Of a DNA stretch of 64,000 nucleotides, positions 7,937-16,325 are shown piece after piece. This DNA is from Streptomyces filamentosus. Lineage in GTDB: Bacteria > Actinomycetota > Actinomycetes > Streptomycetales > Streptomycetaceae. A program made the translations under genes and the position numbers. The number at the start of each line of letters is the position of its first letter. Position 1 is the stretch's first letter. Location: the NCBI RefSeq assembly GCF_014654895.1, contig NZ_BNBE01000002.1, positions 1,302,001 through 1,366,000 on the forward strand, in the 5' to 3' direction. The notes below the pieces were generated by a model. The model saw only the letters and a program-made list of their open reading frames with translations, ran no database searches and had not been told where the DNA came from.

Positions 7937-9121
7937 ATGCGCGCCCTGACCTGGCAGGACACGCGGAACGTCCGCGTGCTGTCCGTACCCGACCCCCGGG
8001 TGGAGGAACCTACGGACATCGTGGTGAGGGTGACCTCCACCGGTGTCTGCGGTTCCGACCTCCACCTCTACACGGTGCTCGGCCCCTTCCTCGATCCCGG
8101 GGACGTCCTGGGGCACGAGGCCATGGGCATCGTGGAGGAGTCCGGCCCCGAGGTGACCGCGGTCCGCCCCGGCGACCGGGTCGTCGTCCCCTTCAACATC
8201 TCCTGCGGGCACTGCTTCATGTGCGACCGGGGGCTCCAGTCCCAGTGCGAGACCACCCAGGTCCGCGCGTACGGCATGGGCGCGGCGCTCTTCGGCTACA
8301 CCAAGCTGTACGGGCAGGTGCCCGGCGGCCAGGCCGAGTACCTGCGGGTCCCGTTCGGGAACACTCTGCCGGTGAAGGTCCCCGAGGGGCCGCCCGACGA
8401 GCGTTACGTCTACCTCTCGGACGTCCTGCCGACCGCCTGGCAGGCCGTGGAGTACGCCGAGGTGCCGCCGGGCGGCTCCGTGACCGTCCTCGGTCTCGGC
8501 CCGGTCGGCCAGATGGCCGCGCGCGTCGCGCTGCACCGCGGCGCGGGCCTGGTGGTGGGGGTCGACCCGGTCGCGGCCCGGCGCGCCCGCGCCCGGGAGC
8601 GCGGTGTCCACGTCCTCGACCCGGCGGAGCACGGGAAGGACCTGGCCGGGGCGGTCCGGCGGCTGACCGACGGCCGCGGCACGGACTCGGTGATCGACGC
8701 CGTGGGCATGGAGGCCCACGGGCCGCGGCTCGCGGCGATCGCGCAGCGCGTGACGGCCGCCCTCCCCGACGCCGTGGCGCGGCCGCTGATGGAGCACGCG
8801 GGCGTCGACCGGCTCGCCGCCCTCCACGCGGCGGTCGACATCGTCCGCCGGGGCGGCACCGTCTCCGTGTCGGGCGTCTACGGCGGGGCGGTCAACCCCC
8901 TGCCCCTGCTCACGATCTTCGACAAGCAGCTCCGGATCCACATGGGACAGGCCAACGTCCGGTCCTGGGTGGACGACCTCCTGCCGCTCCTGGACGACTC
9001 CGACCCCCTCGGCGTGGAGGGCTTCGCCACCCACACGATGCCGCTGGAGGAGGCCCCCCGGGCCTATGCGATGTTCCAGGCCAAGGAGGACGGCATGATC
9101 AAGACACTCCTCAAGCCCTGA
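7937..9121 (+). CDS. Zinc-dependent alcohol dehydrogenase (formaldehyde dehydrogenase-like)
   Basis: This is a 394-residue medium-chain dehydrogenase. The catalytic zinc ligands are in GVCGSDLHLY and GHEAMGIV, the structural zinc cysteines in NISCGHCFMCDRGLQSQC, and the NAD(P)-binding Rossmann motif is VTVLGLGPVGQMAA. Length and the extended middle match the glutathione-independent formaldehyde dehydrogenase-like branch. A GGGAGG sequence lies ahead of the ATG at 7937. It ends 8 bp before gvpO and could be co-transcribed with the gas-vesicle genes. Confidence 0.93.
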   Translation: MRALTWQDTRNVRVLSVPDPRVEEPTDIVVRVTSTGVCGSDLHLYTVLGPFLDPGDVLGHEAMGIVEESGPEVTAVRPGDRVVVPFNISCGHCFMCDRGLQSQCETTQVRAYGMGAALFGYTKLYGQVPGGQAEYLRVPFGNTLPVKVPEGPPDERYVYLSDVLPTAWQAVEYAEVPPGGSVTVLGLGPVGQMAARVALHRGAGLVVGVDPVAARRARARERGVHVLDPAEHGKDLAGAVRRLTDGRGTDSVIDAVGMEAHGPRLAAIAQRVTAALPDAVARPLMEHAGVDRLAALHAAVDIVRRGGTVSVSGVYGGAVNPLPLLTIFDKQLRIHMGQANVRSWVDDLLPLLDDSDPLGVEGFATHTMPLEEAPRAYAMFQAKEDGMIKTLLKP

Positions 9122-9129
9122 AGGCCGTC

Positions 9130-9579
9130 ATGAACACCACCGACGGACACCGGAAGCACGCCCGGAACGAGCGGAACGAGCGAGACGAACTCGACGACCG
9201 GGACGAGCTCGACGAGCAGGACGAACTCGATGACCCGGAGGAACGGGACGAGCGGGAGGGAAAGGACGAGGAGGGGGGACGGGGCGAGAGGGACGGTCGC
9301 GGGGAACCGGGCCGGGTGTCCGCCGCCGAGGCGCTCCGCGGCGCGGTGGAGCAGCTCACCGAGCTCCTGGGCCGGGCGCCCGAGACCGTGTCGGCGCTGA
9401 CGCCCACGGAGACCGGCTGGACGGCCCGGATCGAGTTCGTCGAGGTCGAGCGGGTTCCGGAGACCACCAGTGTCCTGGCGAGTTACGAGGTTGCGCTCGG
9501 CCATGACGGGCACTTGCTGGGCTACGAGCGCGGCAAGCGCTACACGCGGGCTCAGATCGACGACAAGGACGGCGGCTGA
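9130..9579 (+). CDS. gvpO: Gas vesicle protein GvpO
   Basis: This is a 149-residue protein. The C-terminal half carries the GvpO signature, with ALTPTETGW, VEVERVPETTSVLASYEV and GYERGKRYTRAQ. The first 60 residues are a highly charged low-complexity tract of ERDEL-, DDRDEL- and DEQDEL-like elements. GvpO is needed for gas-vesicle formation in haloarchaea, and its gene heads the gvpO-A-F-G-Y-Z-J-L-S-K order of streptomycetes, as here. It starts 8 bp after the alcohol dehydrogenase stop. Confidence 0.92.
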   Translation: MNTTDGHRKHARNERNERDELDDRDELDEQDELDDPEERDEREGKDEEGGRGERDGRGEPGRVSAAEALRGAVEQLTELLGRAPETVSALTPTETGWTARIEFVEVERVPETTSVLASYEVALGHDGHLLGYERGKRYTRAQIDDKDGG

Positions 9580-9601
9580 GCATGCCGCTCCCTCGGAACC
9601 C

Positions 9602-9608
9602 AAGGAGG
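9602..9608 (+). promoter_or_regulatory. Shine-Dalgarno that places the gvpA start at a GTA codon
   Basis: AAGGAGG ends 5 bases before GTA at 9614. It is the only strong ribosome-binding site between the gvpO stop (9579) and the conserved GvpA core. The spacing would be ideal for an ATG or GTG, but the codon there is GTA, and no ATG, GTG or TTG occurs in frame between it and the core. Confidence 0.7.
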
Positions 9609-9613
9609 GAAAC

Positions 9614-10108
9614 GTATCCGTAGTACAGCAGGGCGGCGCGACGCCCGGACAGAGCGGCACCACCGGCACCCTCTACGACGTCCTGGGCCTGATCCTGGAC
9701 CGCGGTCTCGTCATCGACGCGTTCATCCGGGTGTCCCTCGTGGGCATCGAGATCGCGAAGGTCGACGTCCGCGTGGTCGTGGCGAGCGTCGACACCTACC
9801 TCCGCTTCGCGGAGGCGTGCAACCGCCTCGACCTGGAGAGCGGCAAGAAGGCCCCGGCCCAGCTCACCGACGTCATGGAGAAGACGACCGAGGGCGGGGC
9901 GAAGGGCAAGACCAAGGGCGCCCTGACCGGGGCGGTGGAAGCCTTCACGGACTCCCTCACCGGCCGGGACGACGAACGGGAGGAAGAGCGGGCGGCGAGG
10001 AAGAAGGAAGAAGAAGAGTCCGAGGAGCGGGAAGGACGGTCCCGGCGCGGCCGCGGCACGCGGCGGTCCTCCGCACGGCGGTCCTCCGAGGAGGAGGATG
10101 AGGAGTGA
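9614..10108 (+). CDS. gvpA: Gas vesicle structural protein GvpA (unusual start, charged tail)
   Basis: The core TLYDVLGLILDRGLVIDAFIRVSLVGIEIAKVDVRVVVASVDTYLRFAEA (described by its ends TLYDVLGL and YLRFAEA) is the GvpA/J fold of helix, two strands and helix that assembles the gas-vesicle wall. About 90 further residues follow, ending in a Glu/Lys/Arg/Ser-rich tail, longer than the roughly 70-residue GvpA of cyanobacteria but usual for streptomycete homologues. The start is set from AAGGAGG at 9602-9608 and gives 164 residues; the codon is GTA, so either a rare start or a GTG-to-GTA change is present. Its stop overlaps the gvpF ATG by one base (TGATG). Confidence 0.88.
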   Translation, partial: VSVVQQGGATPGQSGTTGTLYDVLGLILDRGLVIDAFIRVSLVGIEIAKVDVRVVVASVDTYLRFAEACNRLDLESGKKAPAQLTDVMEKTTEGGAKGKTKGALTGAVEAFTDSLTGRDDEREEERAARKKEEEESEEREGRSRRGRGTRRSSARRSSEEEDEE

Positions 10109-10821
10109 TGGCTCTCTATGTGTACGCGATCACGGGAGCGTCGCACCCGCTCCGCCTCGACGGCCTGACCGGCGTGGGCGACGGCCGGACGCCCCTGCGG
10201 CCGGTCCGTGAGGGCGAGCTCCGCGCCGTCGTCAGCGAGGCGCCGGAGGAGATCGGCCTCACGCGCCCCGACCTGGAGGCCCACCGGACCGTGCAGGAAC
10301 GGCTGTGGGACGACGGCACCACGCTGCCGCTGGGCTTCGGCTTCGTCGCCCAGGACGAGGACGCCGTCCGCGCCGTCCTCGCCGAGAGCGCCGAGCAGTT
10401 CGCCGCGCGCCTCGACGAGCTCGCCGGCCGGGCGGAGTTCAGCGTGAAGGGGATCCAGGAGGAGGAGACCGCCCTGCGGGAGGTCGTGGACGAGGTGGAG
10501 GAGGTGCGCCGGCTCAACGAGGTCACCCGCGACGGCGGCGGGACCTACGACGACCGGCTGGAACTCGGCAGGCTGCTCCTCGGTGAGGTGCAGGCGCGCC
10601 AGGTCGGGCTCGCCGAGGCCGTCCTCGCCGCCCTGCGGCCCCACGCGCGTGCGGAACGCCTCTCGGAACCGTCGCAGGAGTACTTCCTGAGCGCCTCGTT
10701 CCTGGTGGACCGGGAGCGGGCCGAGGACTTCGTCCGGGCCGCCGAGGAGGCGGCCGGGGACCTGTCCGACGGGGTCGAGATCCGCGTCCGGGGGCCCCTG
10801 CCCCCGTACAGCTTCGTCTGA
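10108..10821 (+). CDS. gvpF: Gas vesicle protein GvpF (GvpL/F family)
   Basis: The 237-residue protein opens MALYVYAITGASH, has a central helical segment (REVVDEVEEVRRLNEV) and ends GPLPPYSFV, the strongly conserved close of GvpF/GvpL proteins. GvpF is thought to act at an early assembly step and interacts with GvpA. ATG 10108 overlaps the gvpA stop, implying translational coupling. The 99 bp after it (10822-10920) hold short GCGTCCGGCG repeats and no gene I can support. Confidence 0.93.
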   Translation: MALYVYAITGASHPLRLDGLTGVGDGRTPLRPVREGELRAVVSEAPEEIGLTRPDLEAHRTVQERLWDDGTTLPLGFGFVAQDEDAVRAVLAESAEQFAARLDELAGRAEFSVKGIQEEETALREVVDEVEEVRRLNEVTRDGGGTYDDRLELGRLLLGEVQARQVGLAEAVLAALRPHARAERLSEPSQEYFLSASFLVDRERAEDFVRAAEEAAGDLSDGVEIRVRGPLPPYSFV

Positions 10822-10920
10822 CGCGTCCGGCGCGTCGGATGCGTCCGGCGCGGCCGGTCCGTCCGGCGTCCACGCCACGACCGTCGACGACACGACGAGA
10901 AGAAAGGCGGGTGGGAGACG

Positions 10921-11187
10921 GTGGGACTGGTGACGGAGATCCTGGCCCTGCCCGCGGCCCCGCTCCGGGGCACCCTGTGGGTGCTCGACAAGGTCGTCCG
11001 GGCCGCCGAGCAGGAGTACTACGACCCCGGGCCCGTCCAGGAGGCGCTCGTCGCCCTCGAACGGGACCGGGAGGCGGGCCGCGTCGACGACGCCGAGTTC
11101 GAGCGGCGCGAAGCACCGCTGCTGCGGCGCCTGGAGGAGATCCGGGCGTACCGGCTCGGCGGCGCCGGACCGCCGCCCGGCGCGTAG
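10921..11187 (+). CDS. gvpG: Gas vesicle protein GvpG
   Basis: An 88-residue protein from a GTG start preceded by AAAGGCGG and GGGAG. It has the GvpG pattern: a hydrophobic opening (GLVTEILALPAAPLRGTLWVLDK) and a helical charged C-terminus (LVALERDREAGRVDDAEFERREAPLLRRLEEI). GvpG is a minor assembly factor that works with GvpF and GvpL. It sits between gvpF and gvpY, as expected for Streptomyces. Confidence 0.9.
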   Translation: MGLVTEILALPAAPLRGTLWVLDKVVRAAEQEYYDPGPVQEALVALERDREAGRVDDAEFERREAPLLRRLEEIRAYRLGGAGPPPGA

Positions 11188-11218
11188 CGGAACGGGAGAG
11201 GAGAAGCGGAGGAACATC

Positions 11219-11680
11219 ATGGACAGCGCCAAGATCGGCACCGCCCTGGTCGGTGGATACGTCCTGGGGCGCACGAAGAAGGCCAAGCTGGCGCTCGGCC
11301 TGGCGATGGCCCTGGCCGGGTCCCGGGTGAAGCCCGGGCAGCTGGGGAAGACCCTCGCGCACTCGCCGTTCCTGAACAGCGTGAACGAGCAGGTCCGCGG
11401 AGAGCTCATGACGGCGGGGAAAGCCGCGGCCACGACGGTGCTCAACGCCCGGGCCGGCCGCCTGGCGGACACCCTGCACGACCGGACCGAGGAACTGCGC
11501 GGGGAGAAGCAGGACGAGGCCGAGGAGAAGGACGAGCACGAGGAGAAGGACGGGAAGGACGAGCGGAACGGGGCCGGGGGCGGGAACGGCGGTTCCCCGT
11601 CCCGGCGGAGCCGGTCCTCCTCCGGCCGCGGCGCTCCGGCGGGCGCGGCGAAGAAGACCGGGAGGCAGGACGATGGCTGA
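11219..11680 (+). CDS. gvpY: Gas vesicle-associated protein GvpY
   Basis: A 153-residue protein whose N-terminal half is a Gly/Ala-rich, weakly hydrophobic helix (IGTALVGGYVLGRTKKAKLALG), followed by NSVNEQVRGELMTAGKAAA and a Lys/Asp/Glu/Ser-rich disordered tail. This matches the actinomycete GvpY position and style; its function is unknown. Its end overlaps the gvpZ start by 8 bases, so the pair is translationally linked. Confidence 0.82.
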   Translation: MDSAKIGTALVGGYVLGRTKKAKLALGLAMALAGSRVKPGQLGKTLAHSPFLNSVNEQVRGELMTAGKAAATTVLNARAGRLADTLHDRTEELRGEKQDEAEEKDEHEEKDGKDERNGAGGGNGGSPSRRSRSSSGRGAPAGAAKKTGRQDDG

Positions 11681-12737
11681 GACGAAGGGCGCGCCACGGA
11701 GGACGAAGGGCCGCTCGGGCGGTTCCTCCGGCGGCTCCAAGGCGCAGAAGGTGCTGGACCGGAACCCGGGCGCCCACCGCCTGGCGGAGGAGTTCGAGTC
11801 GTACCTCCAGGCACGCCTGGAGAAGGTGCTCACCGGCGTGGGACACCGCGTCGGCGACGTGGCGGAGCGGGTGGCCGAGGGCCGCGTCGGCCCCGGCACC
11901 GTGCTGCACGGCGCCAAGCGGGCGGTCCTGGACAAGGTCGTGCCCGGCGGCGGGTCGGACGGTTCGGATGGGTCGAACGAGCCGGACGGGTCGGACGGCT
12001 CGTCGGGCGAACCCCGCTCGTCGGCGTCGAACGCGGGCGGCAAGAGCCTGACGATCGTCGAGGACGTCGACGTCGGGGTCCCGGTCGAGGAGGCGTACGA
12101 CCAGTGGACCCAGTTCCAGGAGTTCGGCCGCTTCGCCAAGGGGGTGGTCTCCGTCGACCAGGAGGACGACACGACCACCCACTGGCGGGTGAAGGTCGCC
12201 CGGTCGAGCCGGGCGTGGACGGGGACCATCACCGAGCAGATCCCCGACGAGCGCATCGCCTGGTCCTCCGAGGGCGCCAAGGGCACCACCCGCGGAGTGG
12301 TCACCTTCCACCCCCTGGGCGAGAACCTGACCAAGGTCCTGCTGGTCATGGAGTACCACCCGAAGGGGCTCGTCGAGAAGACGGGCGCCCTCGTCCGGGC
12401 CCAGGGCCGCCGCGCCCGGCTCGACCTCAAGGCGTTCCGCACCTTCGTCATGATGCGGGGCGAGGCTTCCGGTGGCTGGCGCGGCGAGATCCGTGACGGC
12501 GAGGTCGTCGCCGGGCCCGAGGAGGACGGGGAGGACGAGGAGTACGAGGGTGAGGAGTACGAGGACGAGGACGAGGGCGCGTACGAGGACGAGGAGGAGG
12601 ACCAGGAACAGGAGGAGGACCGGGACCGGGAGGAACCGGAGGACGCGTACGAGGAGGACGAGGAAGCCGACGACGAGGAAGCCGACGACACGGAGGCGGA
12701 CGACGAGCCCCGCACCCGCCGGAGCCGTGGACGCTGA
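11673..12737 (+). CDS. gvpZ: GvpZ: SRPBCC-domain gas vesicle-associated protein
   Basis: The 354-residue product has a basic N-terminus, a linker rich in Gly/Ser/Asp repeats (around 90-115), and an SRPBCC/polyketide-cyclase-like domain (about 125-270: VEDVDVGVPVEEAYDQWTQF, FGRFAKGVVSVDQ, HWRVKVARSSRAW, VTFHPLGENLTKV). The last 80 residues are dominated by Glu and Asp with Tyr interspersed and end in a basic RTRRSRGR. SRPBCC folds bind hydrophobic ligands; a role in the vesicle is inferred only from position. It overlaps gvpY by 8 bases. Confidence 0.85.
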   Translation: MAETKGAPRRTKGRSGGSSGGSKAQKVLDRNPGAHRLAEEFESYLQARLEKVLTGVGHRVGDVAERVAEGRVGPGTVLHGAKRAVLDKVVPGGGSDGSDGSNEPDGSDGSSGEPRSSASNAGGKSLTIVEDVDVGVPVEEAYDQWTQFQEFGRFAKGVVSVDQEDDTTTHWRVKVARSSRAWTGTITEQIPDERIAWSSEGAKGTTRGVVTFHPLGENLTKVLLVMEYHPKGLVEKTGALVRAQGRRARLDLKAFRTFVMMRGEASGGWRGEIRDGEVVAGPEEDGEDEEYEGEEYEDEDEGAYEDEEEDQEQEEDRDREEPEDAYEEDEEADDEEADDTEADDEPRTRRSRGR

Positions 12738-12800
12738 CGTCGGCACCGATACCGACACCGAGACCGACGCCGACACACAGGGAGCGAGGTCGAACACGCC

Positions 12801-13262
12801 GTGACCGCATCGGACCCCATCGGCCCCTCGGGCGCGCACCCCCTCTCCCCCTACGGGCAGACGCAGGGCGCGAACCTCGCCGACATCCTGGAAAGGGTGC
12901 TCGACAAGGGCATCGTCATCGTCGGGGACATCAGGATCAACCTGCTCGACATCGAGCTGCTGACCATCAGGCTCCGGCTCCTCGTCGCCTCGGTCGACAA
13001 GGCCCGGGAGATAGGGATCGACTGGTGGGAGCACGATCCGGCCCTGTCCTCGCGGGCCGAGCCCCCGCGGGACCTGGAGCGGGAGAACCGGCGCCTGCGG
13101 GCCGAGATCCAGGAGCTCCGGGCGAAGCCCGGCTCCCGCGCCGCGCTGACCGAGGACCCGGCCCCGCGCCGCCGGCGCCGGGAGGCCACCGCCCCCCGGC
13201 GCCGGACCCGGGACGAGGACAAGGGCGAGGACGAGGACAAGGACGAGGGCAGGCGGAGGTGA
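12801..13262 (+). CDS. gvpJ: Gas vesicle protein GvpJ (GvpA-like)
   Basis: A 153-residue protein from a GTG start. The GvpA-like core is NLADILERVLDKGIVIVGDI, INLLDIELLTIRLRLLVASV, then a GIDWWEHDP motif found in GvpJ/GvpM-type minor wall proteins. An RENRRLRAEIQELR-type coiled coil and a basic/acidic tail follow. GvpJ is thought to cap or seed the vesicle tips. gvpL starts 6 bp later. Confidence 0.92.
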   Translation: MTASDPIGPSGAHPLSPYGQTQGANLADILERVLDKGIVIVGDIRINLLDIELLTIRLRLLVASVDKAREIGIDWWEHDPALSSRAEPPRDLERENRRLRAEIQELRAKPGSRAALTEDPAPRRRRREATAPRRRTRDEDKGEDEDKDEGRRR

Positions 13263-13268
13263 GGCCAC

Positions 13269-14165
13269 ATGACCACGGAGCACGCAGAGCACACGGAACT
13301 CCCGGAGGACCCGGAACGCGCGGAGCGCACGGGACGCGCGCGGGACACGGAGTTCAGCTACGCCTACGCCGTCGTGCGCCCGGCCGCCGGACTGGACGGG
13401 GACGCCCTGCGGGAGGTCGAGGGCGTGGCGTCGGGGCCGGTCCGGCTGGTCGGCGCGGGAGGGGTGGCGGCCGCGGTCGGTTCCGTACCGGGGAGGGAGT
13501 TCTCCGAGGCGGCCCTCCGGCACCACCTGGAGGACCTGGAGTGGCTGGAGGAGGTGGCGCGGGCGCACCACGGGGTGGTGGAGTTCCTCGCCGCGCGGAC
13601 GACCGTCCTCCCCCTCCGGCTGGCCACGGTGTACGTGGACGACGAACGGGTCCGCGAGGTGCTGCGCGGGGGCGCGGGGACGTTCGCCCGTCTCCTTGAC
13701 CGGTTCGCCGGGCACGTGGAGTGGGGGGTGAAGGTCTACGCCGGACTCCCCCGCGACCTCGCCGACCCGGACGCCTCCGGCCCCTCCGGGACCGGCCCCG
13801 ACGCCGATGCCGGTCCCGGCCGCTCGTACCTGCGCATGCGGCGCCGGGAGCGCGAGGACCGGGAGGCCGTCCGGTCCGCGGCGGCCGAGGCGGCGCGCAG
13901 GATCGAGGAGGCGGCGGACGGAATCGCCGTGGAGCTGGCGCGGCACCGGCCGCAGCAGGGCGAACTGGCCACCGGGAGCGGGGAGAACGTCGCCAACGAC
14001 TCCTACCTCGTGCCCGGCGGCCGGTCCGAGGAGTTCCGCGACCGCGTCCGGCGGGCGACCCGCGGCCTGCCGGGGGTGCGGGTCGAGATCACCGGGCCGT
14101 GGGCGCCCTACTCCTTCGCGGTCCTCACGGGACCGGAGGCGCCCGGAGGGACGGCCCGCCCGTGA
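13269..14165 (+). CDS. gvpL: Gas vesicle protein GvpL (GvpL/F family)
   Basis: A 298-residue GvpL/F paralogue of the upstream gvpF product: FSYAYAVVRPAAG near the start, HHLEDLEWLEEVARAHHGVVEF and RTTVLPLRLATVY in the middle, NDSYLVPGG, and the closing VRIEITGPWAPYSF-type segment (here VRVEITGPWAPYSFAVL). It has about 25 extra charged N-terminal residues. The stop overlaps the gvpS GTG start by 4 bases (GTGA). Confidence 0.93.
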   Translation: MTTEHAEHTELPEDPERAERTGRARDTEFSYAYAVVRPAAGLDGDALREVEGVASGPVRLVGAGGVAAAVGSVPGREFSEAALRHHLEDLEWLEEVARAHHGVVEFLAARTTVLPLRLATVYVDDERVREVLRGGAGTFARLLDRFAGHVEWGVKVYAGLPRDLADPDASGPSGTGPDADAGPGRSYLRMRRREREDREAVRSAAAEAARRIEEAADGIAVELARHRPQQGELATGSGENVANDSYLVPGGRSEEFRDRVRRATRGLPGVRVEITGPWAPYSFAVLTGPEAPGGTARP

Positions 14166-14416
14166 CGGGCCGCGGCGAGGAGGCGCTCCCCCGGCGGCAG
14201 GTCGCCCTCATCGACCTCCTGGACCGGCTGCTGAGCGGCGGCGCCGTCCTGACCGGCGACCTGGTCCTGTCGATCGCCGACGTCGACCTGGTGCGGATCT
14301 CCCTGCGCGCCGTCGTCGTCGCCGTCCGGGAGGACGCCCGCTGGTCCTTCGGCCCGCCGCTGGCGGAGGCCGTGCGCCGCGGGGAGGAGCCGTACGATGA
14401 CCGGCCGCCCGGCTGA
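14162..14416 (+). CDS. gvpS: Gas vesicle protein GvpS (GvpA-like)
   Basis: An 84-residue GvpA-fold protein from GTG 14162: ALIDLLDRLLSGGAVLTGDL, SIADVDLVRISLRAVVVAV. It lacks the long tails of GvpA and GvpJ. Its position between gvpL and gvpK matches gvpS of S. coelicolor-type clusters. It overlaps both neighbours, gvpL by 4 bases and gvpK by 20. Confidence 0.88.
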   Translation: MTGRGEEALPRRQVALIDLLDRLLSGGAVLTGDLVLSIADVDLVRISLRAVVVAVREDARWSFGPPLAEAVRRGEEPYDDRPPG

Positions 14417-14837
14417 CGTCCCCGCCGGCAGCCCCGCCGACCGGCTGGGCGAGGTCGCCGACGCGGCGCGGCGCGCCCGCGCCCTGCTGCCTCCGCGACC
14501 GGAACTCACCGAGCGGCCGGAAGAAGCGGACCCGCCGGCGGGCGACGGCGGCCGGGCGCGGGTGCCCGCGCGGCGGCTCCGGGCGGACCCGGACACCGTG
14601 GAGCGGGACCTCGTGGCCCTGGTGCTCACCGTCGTCGAACTGCTGCGGCAGTTGATGGAGCGCCAGGCCCTGCACCGCGCGGACCGGGGCGACCTCACCG
14701 AGGAGCAGGAGGAGCGGCTCGGGCTGACCCTGATGCTCCTCCACGACCGGATGACCGAGCTCTGCGAGCACTACGGCCTGGCCCTGGAGGACCTCAACAT
14801 CGACCTCGGGCCGCTGGGCCCCCTCCTGCCGCCCTGA
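14397..14837 (+). CDS. gvpK: Gas vesicle protein GvpK
   Basis: A 146-residue protein whose C-terminal two thirds match GvpK: RLRADPDTVERDLVALVLTV, VELLRQLMERQALHRADRG, LTEEQEERLGLTLMLLHDRM and LEDLNIDLGPLGPLL. GvpK is an essential assembly factor. It is the last gene of the cluster; a GC-rich hairpin follows and the next gene is convergent. Confidence 0.92.
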   Translation: MTGRPADVPAGSPADRLGEVADAARRARALLPPRPELTERPEEADPPAGDGGRARVPARRLRADPDTVERDLVALVLTVVELLRQLMERQALHRADRGDLTEEQEERLGLTLMLLHDRMTELCEHYGLALEDLNIDLGPLGPLLPP

Positions 14838-14842
14838 CCTCC

Positions 14843-14883
14843 CCGGGCCCGGGCCCCGGCCCCGTCCCCCGTCCCGGGCCCGG
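14843..14883. terminator. Bidirectional terminator between gvpK and pntB
   Basis: CCGGGCCCGGG (14843-14853) and its reverse complement (14873-14883) flank a 19-base C-rich loop, in the 68-bp gap between two convergent genes. No U tract. Confidence 0.55.
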
Positions 14884-14905
14884 CCCCCGACCTCTCGGCG
14901 AGGCT

Positions 14906-16324
14906 TCAGAGGGCGCCGACGATGTCCTCGACCCGCGCCTTGGCGTCGCCGAAGAGCATCGAGGTGTTCTCGCGGAAGAACAGCGGGTTCTGGACACCCG
15001 CGTATCCGGAGGCCATCGAGCGCTTGAAGACGATCACCTTGCCCGCCTCCCAGACCGTGAGGACGGGCATGCCGGCGAGGGGGCTGCTGGGGTCCTCGGC
15101 GCCCGCCGGGTTGACGGTGTCGTTGGCGCCGATGACGAGGACGACGTCGGTGTCGGCGAAGTCGTCGTTGATCTCGTCCATTTCGAGGACGATGTCGTAC
15201 GGGACCTTGGCCTCGGCCAGCAGGACGTTCATGTGGCCGGGCAGCCGGCCCGCCACCGGGTGGATGCCGAAGCGGACGTCGACGCCCTTCGCCCGCAGCT
15301 TGGAGGTGAGCTCGGCGACCGGGTACTGCGCCTGGGCGACGGCCATGCCGTAGCCGGGGGTGATGACCACGGACCGGGCGGAACCGAGGAGTTCGGCCGC
15401 GCTCTCGGCGGTGATCTCCGTGTGCTCGCCGTAGTCGACGTCCGCGCCGGCCGGGGCCTCGATGCCGAAGCCGCCGGCGATGACCGAGAAGAAGGAGCGG
15501 TTCATCGCCTTGCACATGATGTACGACAGGTAGGCGCCGGAGGAGCCGACGAGGGCTCCGGTGATGATCAGCAGGTCGTTGCCGAGGAGGAAGCCGGAGG
15601 CGGCGGCCGCCCAGCCGGAGTAGCTGTTCAGCATGGAGACGACGACCGGCATGTCGCCGCCGCCGATCGAGGCCACCAGGTGCCAGCCGAGCGCGAGGGC
15701 GAGGACCGTCACGGTGATCAGCAGCCACAGCTCCGGCGTGATCACGAACCACACCGTCAGGGCGACGAAGAGGCCCAGGGCGCCGAGGTTCAGGGCGTTC
15801 TTGCCCGGGAGCATCAGCGGCTTGGAGTCGATCCTCGCGGAGAGCTTGAGGTACGCCACGACGGAGCCGGTGAAGGTGACGGCGCCGATGAACAGGCCGA
15901 TGAACACCTCGGCGTGGTGGATCCCGAGGGTGCCGAGCGCGTCCAGGGCGCGGGCCTCGTGGCCGGCCGGGTCGTGCTCGACGTTCAGGAAGCCGTTCCA
16001 GCTGACCAGGACGGCGGCCAGACCGACGAACGAGTGCAGCAGCGCGATGAGTTCGGGCATGCCCGTCATCTCGACGCCCCGGGCCCGCTGGAGGCCGATC
16101 AGCGCGCCGACCAGCATCGCGACGGCCATCAGGCCGAGGCCGGCGGAGCTGACGTCGCCGTCGACCGCGAGGACGACGGTGGCGACGAGGGCGACGCCCA
16201 TGCCGAGCATGCCGAAGGCGTTGCCGAGGCGGGCGGTCTCGTGCTTGGAGAGTCCGGCCAGCGCGAGGATGAACAGCAGCGCGGCGACGAGGTAGGCCGC
16301 CTGTGCGGCGATGGTCGCAGTCAT
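14906..16324 (-). CDS. pntB: Proton-translocating NAD(P) transhydrogenase, beta subunit
   Basis: The 472-residue protein has many membrane helices in the first 290 residues and the NADP(H)-binding domain III at the C-terminus (ITPGYGMAVAQAQYPVAEL, VRFGIHPVAGRLPGHMNVLL, DTDVVLVIGANDTVNPAA-like, FKRSMASGYAGVQNPLF). PntAB moves protons across the membrane while transferring hydride between NADH and NADP+, so it sets the NADPH pool. pntB starts one base after the pntA stop. Confidence 0.96.
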   Translation of the reverse strand: MTATIAAQAAYLVAALLFILALAGLSKHETARLGNAFGMLGMGVALVATVVLAVDGDVSSAGLGLMAVAMLVGALIGLQRARGVEMTGMPELIALLHSFVGLAAVLVSWNGFLNVEHDPAGHEARALDALGTLGIHHAEVFIGLFIGAVTFTGSVVAYLKLSARIDSKPLMLPGKNALNLGALGLFVALTVWFVITPELWLLITVTVLALALGWHLVASIGGGDMPVVVSMLNSYSGWAAAASGFLLGNDLLIITGALVGSSGAYLSYIMCKAMNRSFFSVIAGGFGIEAPAGADVDYGEHTEITAESAAELLGSARSVVITPGYGMAVAQAQYPVAELTSKLRAKGVDVRFGIHPVAGRLPGHMNVLLAEAKVPYDIVLEMDEINDDFADTDVVLVIGANDTVNPAGAEDPSSPLAGMPVLTVWEAGKVIVFKRSMASGYAGVQNPLFFRENTSMLFGDAKARVEDIVGAL

Positions 16325-16325
16325 G

